Part shown: positions 8,747 through 16,582 of the stretch, piece by piece
Layout: the number at the start of each line of letters is the position of its first letter
How positions within the stretch are numbered: position 1 is the stretch's first letter
Origin: Deltaproteobacteria bacterium
Lineage (GTDB): Bacteria; Desulfobacterota; Desulfomonilia; UBA1062
NCBI GenBank assembly: GCA_018433085.1
Contig: JAHDRW010000034.1
Location: 1 to 54,394 of the forward strand
Reading direction: 5' to 3'
Length of the DNA: 54,394 nt
Notes under the pieces: model-generated
What the model saw: the letters and a program-made list of their open reading frames with translations, nothing else
Databases searched by the model: none
Told to the model about the DNA's origin: nothing
Program-made: the position numbers and the translations under genes

Positions 8747-9790
8747 CTACATGAAGCCCTGCCCGAAGAACAGGTCGATTCCCCCGGTCTGAACGAGGTA
8801 GAACACCATGGGCAGGAAGATCATGACCAGAAACACGAGCCAGGATATCCGGGAAAACCGGATCATCCTGATCTGGGAACGCTCGATACGCCCTCTTGCG
8901 CCCGGGTAACGCTTGAGCAGAAGGTTCAGCACACCCGGGACGACCCCGAGCAAAGAGGCCAGGAAAAGAGGAAGATAAATGCAATACCCGTAATGATAGT
9001 ATTCCCTCTGCAAAATGCAGAAAGGGCAATGCAGGGCCGGCATCTGGTGGATATACGGGCTGGCGAAGGCGATTACCCCTGCCATGCCCAGAAAGAACCC
9101 GACCGCGGAGAGAAGCGCGTGCAGAGTTTTGCCCCATGTCTTTGCCTCGAACCTCATTGTACGCGAGAGGGCGAGAAAGACGGCAAAATAGATGCCGACC
9201 AGCCACCTGGTGCTCTCTGGAGGTAGGGACGCAACCGATGACGCATAGCTTTGCCCTCCCCCGGGCTCGAACACCACCCCGCAGCACGAGGTGATCACGT
9301 TCGGGTCGAGCTTGCAGAAGTACACGACCTGAAAAGAGACGTCCAGAAGGAGAAACGGGAAGAGTGCCAGGGTATAGGCATTCTTCAGGCGCGTGAGCGG
9401 GAAACCTTCTACATCCGTGTCTATGCGGTTGATCACGATCCACAGGCCGTACACGAACACGCCTGCGATCTTGAGATACAGCGTGGCATATCCCCAGAAC
9501 TCATTCTGGCCCAGCACGCCGATCGGACACATGGCGCCCGGGATAAAGGGTACGAGAGAATCATTCGTGCGCTCGAAAACGATGAGGGAGAGGATCCCGA
9601 ATACCAGGCTCCACGAAACGATGGTCGCTACCAGTTCCGAGCGGCGCTCCAGATCGATCTGCTCGGGATCATACGATGACGTATCCCATTTCCGGATTAT
9701 CTTGAGCGCGCTGACAAAGGCAACGGCATTGATGAGCACGATGCCGATCTGCCCGATGATGAGCGAAAGCACCCAGGAGTTCCAGATCAT
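8747..9790 (-). CDS. Polytopic membrane protein with CPFC motif (DsbB/VKOR-like), last gene of the nos supercluster
   Basis: 347 residues with about eight hydrophobic segments. Seven cysteines: C88 (AMCPIG), C159, a C169-C170 pair (ITSCCG), C255-P-F-C258 in LHCPFCILQREY, and C270. A CxxC at a membrane boundary in front of an aromatic/charged stretch recalls DsbB- and VKOR-type quinone-linked thiol oxidases, although the rest of the protein is not clearly either. It ends the run of minus-strand genes that begins with the bc-type complex and NosZ and starts 16 bases after the ABC ATPase stop. Likely role, inferred: handling thiol redox state or copper for NosZ or NosL maturation. 8596-8746 downstream of it contains no gene that I can see. 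Confidence 0.55.
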   Translation of the reverse strand: MIWNSWVLSLIIGQIGIVLINAVAFVSALKIIRKWDTSSYDPEQIDLERRSELVATIVSWSLVFGILSLIVFERTNDSLVPFIPGAMCPIGVLGQNEFWGYATLYLKIAGVFVYGLWIVINRIDTDVEGFPLTRLKNAYTLALFPFLLLDVSFQVVYFCKLDPNVITSCCGVVFEPGGGQSYASSVASLPPESTRWLVGIYFAVFLALSRTMRFEAKTWGKTLHALLSAVGFFLGMAGVIAFASPYIHQMPALHCPFCILQREYYHYGYCIYLPLFLASLLGVVPGVLNLLLKRYPGARGRIERSQIRMIRFSRISWLVFLVMIFLPMVFYLVQTGGIDLFFGQGFM

Positions 9791-9806
9791 GGACCGTTTC
9801 CGTTCT

Positions 9807-10487
9807 TCAGTCGCATGACAGGCGTCCGTCCTTCATGGTCAGCACCCGGTCCGGCAGATCGCTGCTGATGATGAGCGGGTCATGCGAGCAGATCAGCAGG
9901 GTCTTCCCTTCCGCCTTGAGCTCGCGGAATATCGCGATGACCTCTTCGGAGAGCCTGCTGTCGAGATGGGCCGTGGGCTCGTCGATCAGCATGAGGTCCG
10001 GGTCTGCGATCAGGGCCCGGGCCAGCGCCAGACGCTGCTTCTCCCCTCCGGAGAGGGTGGCGGCCAGGGAGCGTGCTTTGCCGAGCATCCTGAACCTCTC
10101 GAGCAGCTCGCAGCTCCTGTTCTGCATGTGGGAAAGGGAGGGCCCAGTCGGGTATTGCACGATGTTCATGTTTTCCAGTACCGTCAGGTCGGGTATCAGG
10201 TTGAACTCCTGGAACAGAACCCCGATGTTGCTGCGGCGGAACAGGGTCCGGAACCGCTCGGACATCAGGGTGGTCTCCTTGTCCAGTATCTTTACCCTCC
10301 CCGCGGTCGGGCGGCTCATCAGCCCGATAATGGAAAGCAGCGTGGTCTTGCCCGACCCGCTGGGCCCGGCGATGACCTCGATCGAGCTTTTCCCGATCTC
10401 CAGGGAGACATCGGCCAGGGCCTGATAGCGATTTTCGCCGTCCGGGTTAAACACCTTTTCAACAGATTCGAGACTGACCACGCTCAT
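9807..10487 (-). CDS. ABC transporter ATP-binding protein, MacB/LolD type
   Basis: 226 residues. Walker A GPSGSGKTT, Q-loop FQEFNLI, signature LSGGEKQRLALARAL, Walker B DLMLIDEPTAHLD and the switch His in LLICSHDP. Length and motif spacing fit the MacB/LolD/FtsE class that works with FtsX-type permeases. The ATG at 10487 overlaps the stop of the permease gene (ATGA), so the two are translationally coupled. The open frame extends far upstream of this start but is only a shadow of the permease. With the permease and the small membrane protein it forms a three-gene exporter module at the end of the nos cluster, presumably moving a lipoprotein or a cofactor-related molecule across the envelope; the substrate is unknown. 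Confidence 0.85.
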   Translation of the reverse strand: MSVVSLESVEKVFNPDGENRYQALADVSLEIGKSSIEVIAGPSGSGKTTLLSIIGLMSRPTAGRVKILDKETTLMSERFRTLFRRSNIGVLFQEFNLIPDLTVLENMNIVQYPTGPSLSHMQNRSCELLERFRMLGKARSLAATLSGGEKQRLALARALIADPDLMLIDEPTAHLDSRLSEEVIAIFRELKAEGKTLLICSHDPLIISSDLPDRVLTMKDGRLSCD

Positions 10488-11650
10488 TTTCTGAACACCA
10501 CCTCCGGGTCTATGATGCATGAACGCCATACAGGGACAATCCCCACCACGATGTACGGGATCACGGTCAGGAAGAGGAGAGCCACCACCTCGGTGACGTT
10601 CACCGACGGCACCAGGGGATAGGAGGGATAGATCGCGGACCAGCCGGTGAGCGCCAGCATGAGGCCGGGCGCCCCAAGAATATAGACATGCCCGTAGGCC
10701 GCGACAAACCCCAGCAGGAAGCCCGTGAGCGAGAGAATCACCGACTGGAGCATGTTGACGCGGATCACGTCTCGGGTTTCCCAACCCAGGGCCTTCAGAA
10801 TCGCGATCTCCATCTGCTCCTCGCGTGAAAGCCCTGCGGCACGGTCGTATGCCAGGATAAAGAAGGCCAGCAGGCAGCTGATGGAGATCGTGGTAAGAAA
10901 TCCGTTGCGGAAGCCGAACATGGTTCCGTAGCTGCTCACGAGCTGGTCCTTGACGACCACCCGCGCGCCCGGAAACATGTTGAGCACCTTCTGGGACACG
11001 TTGGCCACCTCGACCGGGTTCGGCACCGAGATGGCGATGTCCCATGCCTCTGCCCCGGAGAGTCCGAAAAGCTCGCGGGCATCGGCGCAAGGCATGGCGA
11101 TGAGATCGTAGGTCCACAAGGCCACATCGGACCCGAACGATTTTACCGTGGAAAAGGTGATGGGGCTGCCGTCGGGACGCTCGAGTTGTATGTTCCCGCC
11201 TACTTTCATCCCGCGCGCCTCCATGATCCCCTCCCCCGCCGCGATCTCACGGCTGCCCAGAGAGGGCACGGCGCCTCCCATGGAGAAATGTTCCTGGTCC
11301 ATCTTTTCGGGATGGACGCCCACGATGGTGTAGTTGGCGCCGGTGTACCGGTCGAAGTAATACCCCCATACCCTGGGCATGGCCTCGCTGATGCCCACGA
11401 TCCCCTGCAGATCCTGAGCCCATGAGACCGGCAGGGGAAGCTGTCTGCCGGATCTGAGATTCTGGACGATGATGTCGGGCTGGTGCTCCAGCGCCGTCAT
11501 GCTCTCCCGGTACAGCGATCCAGATATGAAATGAATGCCGGCGAAGATCATCACCACCAGGGCGAACATCACCACGATGGACGCATTCTTCATTTTGCGG
11601 CGCAGCAGCGCACGGATGGCATAATCGAACTGGTAGAAAAAAGCCCTCAT
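10484..11650 (-). CDS. ABC transporter permease, FtsX/MacB family
   Basis: 388 residues. One N-terminal membrane helix (ALLRRKMKNASIVVMFALVVMIFAG), a periplasmic domain of roughly 200 residues, then three C-terminal helices (~255-385): the FtsX/LolC/MacB plan. The segment REEQMEIAILKALGWETRDV is the coupling region typical of FtsX permeases. It overlaps both neighbours by four bases (ATGA at 11647-11650 and at 10484-10487), so it belongs to a tightly coupled unit. MacB-like exporters are mechanotransmitters for lipoproteins, peptides or toxins; similar permease/ATPase pairs have been noticed near nosL genes, and supply or recycling of a periplasmic copper factor is a reasonable guess, not a demonstrated role. 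Confidence 0.85.
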   Translation of the reverse strand: MRAFFYQFDYAIRALLRRKMKNASIVVMFALVVMIFAGIHFISGSLYRESMTALEHQPDIIVQNLRSGRQLPLPVSWAQDLQGIVGISEAMPRVWGYYFDRYTGANYTIVGVHPEKMDQEHFSMGGAVPSLGSREIAAGEGIMEARGMKVGGNIQLERPDGSPITFSTVKSFGSDVALWTYDLIAMPCADARELFGLSGAEAWDIAISVPNPVEVANVSQKVLNMFPGARVVVKDQLVSSYGTMFGFRNGFLTTISISCLLAFFILAYDRAAGLSREEQMEIAILKALGWETRDVIRVNMLQSVILSLTGFLLGFVAAYGHVYILGAPGLMLALTGWSAIYPSYPLVPSVNVTEVVALLFLTVIPYIVVGIVPVWRSCIIDPEVVFRK

Positions 11651-12030
11651 GGCTTTCCTTTCATGTCTTCAGCAGATGTTCCGCCGATGTGCAGCCTCGT
11701 CTCAACACCGGGAAAATCGATGGCCGACCACGCCATACCCGCGGGAAGATAGTCCATCTGACCAGGAAAATCCGGGAAGGCCGACCCGGGGTAGGAGAGG
11801 CTCCGGTGTCTGATGTACCGCGCGCTGTTGTTCACGGCGGTATCGGCGCTCACCATCAGCGGGGAGAGTTCCTTCAAATCGTGCTTCAGGCGGTCGATCC
11901 CGACGCCGCCTCTGAGCTCGTTGTCGATGATTGCACTGGAGGCCAGCAGCAACAGGATACCCAGTATCATCAGATATGACTTGGCGTGATGCATCCCCCT
12001 GCCCCGCGATCTAGCGGAGGAGATCTTCAC
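11647..12030 (-). CDS. Small membrane-anchored protein of unknown function in the nos cluster
   Basis: 127 residues starting with GTG at 12030, whose GTGA overlaps the stop of the preceding NosL gene; GGAGGAAGG lies at good distance upstream. One hydrophobic segment (SYLMILGILLLLASSAII, ~18-36) after a basic N-terminus suggests an N-in membrane anchor or uncleaved signal; the remaining ~90 residues would be periplasmic and contain no cysteine. I recognise no family. Overlaps on both sides (GTGA and ATGA) bind it to NosL upstream and to the FtsX-type permease downstream, so it is probably an accessory subunit of the exporter or of NosL. An ATG at 11994 is an alternative start. Confidence 0.65.
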   Translation of the reverse strand: MKISSARSRGRGMHHAKSYLMILGILLLLASSAIIDNELRGGVGIDRLKHDLKELSPLMVSADTAVNNSARYIRHRSLSYPGSAFPDFPGQMDYLPAGMAWSAIDFPGVETRLHIGGTSAEDMKGKP

Positions 12031-12569
12031 TTCGTAACCCTTCCTCCGCCCTTTCGTGCCCTCTGGATATGGTCCTCGGTCACCTCGCCGAACTTGAGAA
12101 TCTCCTGGCCGAAGTAATCACGGTGAAGAGTCTTCGCACACTTCTGGCCTTTTACAGGAACGACGTCCCATCCCATGGGGCCCACCAGGGTCGAGCCCGC
12201 CACGAACCTCATCTCGGGGTCACGGGCGTTCACGGGCTTGGCCGTGTAGTAGTCCGTAACCCAGATCATCTGCAGATCATCGAGAGTCTTGCCCGGATGA
12301 TATTTGTCCAGATGGAAGAGATTGTGGAAGAAGCACTTGGGTGAACAGTGGAAGGCCTTTGTGCCGTCGGTGAAGACATACCCGGCCATCCAGTGCGGAT
12401 ACTTGTATACGAACATCCCGCACACCGGACACCGGTCTTTCTTCGTCGGCTTGGGAAACGACTCTGCAAGCACCGCAAGCGGACGGACCAACCCGGTGCC
12501 GGACGAAACGAGAAGGAGTCCCAGTATTGCCCCTGCCTGCTTGAGAAAACTTCTTCTTCCTGTTCTCAT
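12027..12569 (-). CDS. nosL: NosL-family copper protein with a Tat-type signal
   Basis: 180 residues from the ATG at 12569 (AGAGGTAAGGA upstream); the longer frame is shadow. The N-terminus reads GRRSFLKQAGAILGLLL, a twin-arginine signal, which differs from the lipoprotein signals of the other two NosL proteins here and of most NosL. The mature part holds CPVCGM (C47, C50, M52), the signature of the NosL metal site, then FTDGTKAFHCSPKCFF (C75, C79) and AKPVNARDP. NosL proteins bind Cu(I) and deliver copper to NosZ. A folded, Tat-exported copy suggests that it acquires copper or another cofactor in the cytoplasm. It is the third NosL-like gene of the cluster. Confidence 0.75.
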   Translation of the reverse strand: MRTGRRSFLKQAGAILGLLLVSSGTGLVRPLAVLAESFPKPTKKDRCPVCGMFVYKYPHWMAGYVFTDGTKAFHCSPKCFFHNLFHLDKYHPGKTLDDLQMIWVTDYYTAKPVNARDPEMRFVAGSTLVGPMGWDVVPVKGQKCAKTLHRDYFGQEILKFGEVTEDHIQRARKGGGRVTK

Positions 12570-12622
12570 TTCCTTACCTCTGCTTTCCAGCTTCCCTGTT
12601 CGGAACACTCGATCGACGACCC

Positions 12623-13408
12623 TCATTGGTCGACCGTCCCTCTTACTCCCCAGACATAGATCATGAGCGCCTGCAGTTCCGGTGGGGTTATCCTGTCCTC
12701 GAACGAGTTCTTCGCATGGTCTTTGCGCATGATCGCGTCCTTGAGAACCGGCTTGCTGCTCATGCGCTGGGCAAATCTCGGCGAGGTGAAGGCAGTGGCT
12801 TTTCCGCAGCCCTTCCCGTCGATGCCGTGGCACGCAAAGCATCCGTATTTCTCCGCTACCTTCTTTCCCATTACTTCCATGGTGCTCATTTTTTTCATCA
12901 GCATCCGGTTGTCCCTGTCCATGCCCTCGTACACCATAGCCAGCGTCTCTTTGAACGAGAGGATCTCTCCGCCGTGCCCTGCCTGGAATTCCTTCGCCTC
13001 TTCAAGAGAGGAGAACGCCTTCTTGCTCACCACGGTCATGACTCCAGGGAGATCGCTGCCCACGAGATAGTGTGCCCGCTCCGCCGGGAAGAATTCTTTG
13101 GACACGAAGTCGGCCACATCCAGCTTCGCGATTTTCTCTCCGTCCTTCCGATAGTCCTTTGCCGCGCAGTGGATACTGCAGTAGCCCACGATCCTGCCGT
13201 CCGTATAATGAAGCCGGTGACAGGTCGACCGGTATACATCGAGGTCCATGCCGCACAAGGGGCACCATTTCTGGCTCCACTCTCCGGGCTTGTCGTGTCC
13301 GCTCCCGTCATTCTGAAAAACGGACGTACATGAAACCGCCAGCACGACCACCAAGAGCATCGCTCCGGCCAGAAACACATTTTTTTTCCATTCACGCATT
13401 ATTTTCAT
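12623..13408 (-). CDS. NosL-like lipoprotein fused to a C-terminal monoheme cytochrome c domain
   Basis: 261 residues. A signal with lipobox-like VSC27 is followed by a NosL-type domain: WCPLCGM (C49, C52, M54), C63, and YCSIHC (C77, C81), with the FTDG-like HYTDGRIVGY. After a Met/Lys-rich linker (~160-185) comes a cytochrome c domain with the heme motif CFACH (190-194), followed by GIDGKGCGKA and a C-terminal helix ending LQALMIYVWG, as in class I cytochromes. So one polypeptide carries a copper-chaperone-type site and a c-type heme. Likely periplasmic and outer- or inner-membrane anchored. It may couple copper redox state to loading, or pass electrons to NosZ. GGAG-N6-ATG supports the start. 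Confidence 0.75.
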   Translation of the reverse strand: MKIMREWKKNVFLAGAMLLVVVLAVSCTSVFQNDGSGHDKPGEWSQKWCPLCGMDLDVYRSTCHRLHYTDGRIVGYCSIHCAAKDYRKDGEKIAKLDVADFVSKEFFPAERAHYLVGSDLPGVMTVVSKKAFSSLEEAKEFQAGHGGEILSFKETLAMVYEGMDRDNRMLMKKMSTMEVMGKKVAEKYGCFACHGIDGKGCGKATAFTSPRFAQRMSSKPVLKDAIMRKDHAKNSFEDRITPPELQALMIYVWGVRGTVDQ

Positions 13409-13445
13409 TTTTAACTCCTCGTATGATTTTGGGAATACATGGAAA

Positions 13446-13979
13446 TCATTTCCTGTCCCGTGACTCGATAGCCTTCAGGCTATTTTCCAGATATTCCTCG
13501 TCCACCCAGCCCATGAGAATGTCCCTGATCTTTCCATCCCGATCGATGAGAAAATTGCAGGGAATGCCTTTGATCCCGTAAGAACGGGCCACCTGCGAGC
13601 CCACATCCAGCAGGATGGGGAATTCGACATCGTGCATCTTGATGAATTCCTCAACATGGACCTGCGGCTGATCCACGTTGACACCCAGGATCTCGAAATC
13701 CGGGTATCTCTGTTTCAGCCTGCGGTAGGCGCCGCCCATATCGTCGAACTCCTCGTGGCACCGCGGGCACCAGTCGGCCCAGAAGTGAAGGTGTACCATC
13801 TTGCCCCGATAGTCGCCGAGCCGATGAGCCTTTCCCTGAAGATCCATCACCTGAAAATCGATTGCCGGCTTCCCGACCCGGGGTCCGTTGTCGCCGTCAC
13901 ACGAGGCGAGCGCGAGAACAAACCCGGCGATGAGGGTGAACAGACTCAATCCGCGTATCAACCGTCCTGCCCTTTTCAT
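13446..13979 (-). CDS. TlpA/ResA-like thioredoxin lipoprotein
   Basis: 177 residues from the ATG at 13979, seven bases after the NosY stop. Signal peptide with lipobox LASC27, then a thioredoxin fold with the active site FWADWCPRCHEEF and the cis-Pro region GIKGIPCNFLIDRDGKI. The family reduces disulfides in apocytochromes c or in copper-site chaperones in the periplasm. Its place between NosY and the NosL-cytochrome fusion suggests keeping NosL or NosZ CuA cysteines reduced so they can bind copper. The extra Cys in IPCNF directly after the cis-Pro is uncommon. A GTG six bases upstream is an alternative start; the RBS is weak. Confidence 0.8.
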   Translation of the reverse strand: MKRAGRLIRGLSLFTLIAGFVLALASCDGDNGPRVGKPAIDFQVMDLQGKAHRLGDYRGKMVHLHFWADWCPRCHEEFDDMGGAYRRLKQRYPDFEILGVNVDQPQVHVEEFIKMHDVEFPILLDVGSQVARSYGIKGIPCNFLIDRDGKIRDILMGWVDEEYLENSLKAIESRDRK

Positions 13980-13986
13980 GATCACG

Positions 13987-14829
13987 TCACACGATATCAC
14001 GTCTTTTGAACACCCATATCGCTGCCGCAAGCGGCGCGATGTTCCATAGCAGGATGAGGGCCGCGCTCAACGATATCCCGGCCCAGACTCCGCCGAACTG
14101 ACGGATCAGGCCTGCACCGGCGGGACCGAGAGCGGGGGCCCCGCCGATAATCATCAGGGTGAGCACCCTGATGATATCGACGGGGTTTGCAAGAAGGGAA
14201 AAGTAGAGCATCGTTCTAAGATACCTTTCGTCGACTACGTAGTAGGATATGGCGAATACGATCAGGTCGTAAAACAGTACGAAAAAGACCCAGAGCAAAA
14301 GCGTTATGACCAGTGCCTTTGTCTTTCCCCGGGCCAGAATCGAGGTCAGGGCGGAAATGGAAACGAACATGGCGGACATCGCAAGACAGAGCAGGGCGAA
14401 TATCAGGTACTTCCACACCCCGTCGTAGCCGCTTTTCAGGGCGATGATGATCCCGGGCGTTCCCAGCCCCACCATGGTGGTGATGAACAGGGTGATGTAG
14501 AGGCCGCCGATCTTTCCCAGGAAGACCTGTGAACGCGACACGGGCTGGGCAAGAAGCATGTCCATGGTACCCCGCTCGATGCACAGGCTGTTGACCCCCA
14601 TGACCAGCGCCACCACGGGAATCAGATAGATCACCATGTTGAGCAGGCTGGCGACCGTCCGGTAAAAATCCTGGAACTCGACCTCGTAGCCGATCAGGGC
14701 CATGCCGAAGTACGAAACCCCCAGCGCCAGCAGCGCGAACCCGATGCTGAAGCCCAGGACCCATTTGTTCCGTATGTTCATGAGGAGCTCGTACATCATG
14801 ATATGGCCGACCGTTTTCATCTTTGTCAT
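13987..14829 (-). CDS. nosY: NosY-like ABC-2 permease
   Basis: 280 residues, six predicted membrane segments, in the ABC-2 type permease class. The N-terminus (MYELLMNIRNKWVLGFSIGFALLAL) and the motif IERGTMDMLLAQPVSRSQVFLGK (~80-100) match NosY and related ABC-2 permeases. It starts five bases after the NosL stop and one gene after nosF, so it should form the NosFY transporter that works with NosD during assembly of the CuZ cluster of NosZ (the complex is thought to supply sulfide or copper). The gene order here is D-F-L-Y rather than D-F-Y-L. Confidence 0.85.
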   Translation of the reverse strand: MTKMKTVGHIMMYELLMNIRNKWVLGFSIGFALLALGVSYFGMALIGYEVEFQDFYRTVASLLNMVIYLIPVVALVMGVNSLCIERGTMDMLLAQPVSRSQVFLGKIGGLYITLFITTMVGLGTPGIIIALKSGYDGVWKYLIFALLCLAMSAMFVSISALTSILARGKTKALVITLLLWVFFVLFYDLIVFAISYYVVDERYLRTMLYFSLLANPVDIIRVLTLMIIGGAPALGPAGAGLIRQFGGVWAGISLSAALILLWNIAPLAAAIWVFKRRDIV

Positions 14830-14834
14830 CGCAG

Positions 14835-15599
14835 CTACCGCCTCTTCTGTTCTTCTCTGAAATGTGAGCCTTCTACCCAGAACTTTCCCAACGGCTTGCC
14901 CGTGTCCAGATCGACGAACATGAAGTCCCGGCCCGGTCTCTCCGCGGTAAAGCGGGTCTGCCGCGGATGCCCTTTCCGGATCGTATCGAACAGGGCAATG
15001 TCCTCGTAGCCCTTGATGCCTATCCGGTACTCCCGCCCGTCGTGAACCTCTGCAAGTATCTCCACGATATCGTTGTAGTTTACCTGCACGACCTCGGGCA
15101 TCATCTCCCCGTTATTGATGACGATCCTGGCCATGGCGTTTGGCTCTTTATACATATCCCAGAGATCCTCGAACTTGAATGTCTGCCCATGGTGCTCCTT
15201 GGCAAAGGACTCGGCCGTGCTCGGGTCCTTGAAACAGCACACACCGTATCCCATGACCGTCACGATATTCGCCTTGACGATCACGGCCTGCTCGGCCGGC
15301 ACCCACTCCTTGGTAAGATAATCCTTGACGTAGTAGGCCAGCACGTCTTCCTTGGTGAACCCGAGGTCCAACTTCCTGCTGAGGTCGAAATACCGCACCA
15401 TGCAGATGGGATCGTCGAACTTCAGCGACTTGCCTTTTTTGGGGACGATCTCGGCTGCGAACCGCTGGTCGGTGATCAGCATGCGGCAGGTCTCGCAGAT
15501 ATCTTCCTCGGGATAGATATCGACCGGCCTGTCGCTCTGCCCGCAGGAAATGCATACCAGACAGGCGGCCACAAGGACTCCTCTCCATATCTTCAACAT
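14835..15599 (-). CDS. nosL: NosL-family copper lipoprotein with C-terminal extension
   Basis: 254 residues. Lipoprotein signal ending CISC19GQ. The metal-site motif reads CETCRM (C35, C38, M40), so the usual Gly of CxxCGM is Arg. It is followed by KFDDPICMVRYF (C66), the second conserved NosL block, and by YVKDYLTKEWVPAEQA. Typical NosL is ~180-190 residues; this one carries about 70 extra, ending TGKPLGKFWVEG. It lies between nosF and nosY, eight and five bases from its neighbours, so it is the canonical-position NosL: a periplasmic Cu(I) chaperone for NosZ. A GVCCF pair near residue 123 may be additional ligands. Confidence 0.8.
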   Translation of the reverse strand: MLKIWRGVLVAACLVCISCGQSDRPVDIYPEEDICETCRMLITDQRFAAEIVPKKGKSLKFDDPICMVRYFDLSRKLDLGFTKEDVLAYYVKDYLTKEWVPAEQAVIVKANIVTVMGYGVCCFKDPSTAESFAKEHHGQTFKFEDLWDMYKEPNAMARIVINNGEMMPEVVQVNYNDIVEILAEVHDGREYRIGIKGYEDIALFDTIRKGHPRQTRFTAERPGRDFMFVDLDTGKPLGKFWVEGSHFREEQKRR

Positions 15600-15606
15600 C
15601 CGTTTT

Positions 15607-16566
15607 TTAATCCCTTCTATCCTGGAGAATCTTCATGTACACCTCTTCCAGAGGCGGCTCGACCGTTCCGAAACGTTCTATGGAGGCGCCCGCGTTCTGC
15701 AGGGCATTGATGATGGTGAGCCTGTCTTCCGGCCTGCCCGTGGAGAACACCATCTCCCTGCCGCCGTTCTCCATGTCCAGGGCGCCGTTCTCTCGGGCGA
15801 TCTGCTTGAACCTTTCGTGCATCTGGCCTACCGTGATGGAGAATTTGAAGGTGGGCAGGATCTCCTCCTTTATCTTTTTCATGGGCTTGAGCGCGATCAT
15901 TTTCCCGGAATGCATGATCGCGACCCTGTCCGCGATGGCCTCGGACTCCGAAAGCAGGTGCGTCGCCAGGATCACGGTCTTTCCCTGGTCGCACAATTCC
16001 CTGACGGCATGCCGGAACTGGTACACGGCCTCGGGGTCGAGGCTTGCCGTGGGCTCGTCCATGATCAGAATATCCGCCTGAGGCAGAAGCGTTATGGCCA
16101 GCGCCAGCCTCTGCTGCATACCGCCCGAATATTCGCCGACCGGCTTTGAAAGAAAGTCCCGCATCCCCTCGAGGCTGAATATGCTGTCGAGCCTGTCTAT
16201 CCTCGTTCGCCGGAGCTTGCAGTAGAAACCGAGGATCTCCTCGCCCGTGAGGTTCTCCGGAAAATTTGCATGTTGCGGCAGGTAGCTGATCTTCTCGCGG
16301 ACCGCCACCGGCTTGCGGGCGATGTCTCCGCCGTACATCATGATGGAGCCGGATGTCGGTTTCAGCAGACCCATCATCATCCGGATGATGGTGGTCTTGC
16401 CGCAGCCGTTCGGTCCGAGCAGGGCGAAGACCTCTCCCCTGGGAACGTTGAACGAGACGCGGTCGACCGCGGTGAATTTCCCGTATTTCTTCACCAGGTT
16501 CTGTATTTCGACCATAGCACTGAAATTTTTCGATTCGGTTTCTACCTGGGCTTTCAAAGAAGTCAT
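15607..16566 (-). CDS. nosF: NosF ABC transporter ATP-binding protein
   Basis: 319 residues from the ATG at 16566, chosen because GGAGGGG lies just upstream. Walker A GPNGCGKTT, Q-loop YLPQHANFP, signature YSGGMQQRLALA, Walker B ILIMDEPTASLDP and switch His in ILATHLLSESEA, plus a ~90-residue C-terminal domain as in NosF and other ABC-2 ATPases. It partners NosY and periplasmic NosD. The start lies 17 bases downstream of the NosD stop and the stop is seven bases before the NosL start. It powers the NosDFY step of CuZ maturation. Confidence 0.9.
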   Translation of the reverse strand: MTSLKAQVETESKNFSAMVEIQNLVKKYGKFTAVDRVSFNVPRGEVFALLGPNGCGKTTIIRMMMGLLKPTSGSIMMYGGDIARKPVAVREKISYLPQHANFPENLTGEEILGFYCKLRRTRIDRLDSIFSLEGMRDFLSKPVGEYSGGMQQRLALAITLLPQADILIMDEPTASLDPEAVYQFRHAVRELCDQGKTVILATHLLSESEAIADRVAIMHSGKMIALKPMKKIKEEILPTFKFSITVGQMHERFKQIARENGALDMENGGREMVFSTGRPEDRLTIINALQNAGASIERFGTVEPPLEEVYMKILQDRRD

Positions 16567-16582
16567 TCTGTTCCCCTCCGGA

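Noticed and set aside
9807..11117. Extended 436-codon version of the ATPase
   Set aside because: The first ~210 residues are a shadow of the permease; the ATG at 10487 overlaps the permease stop.
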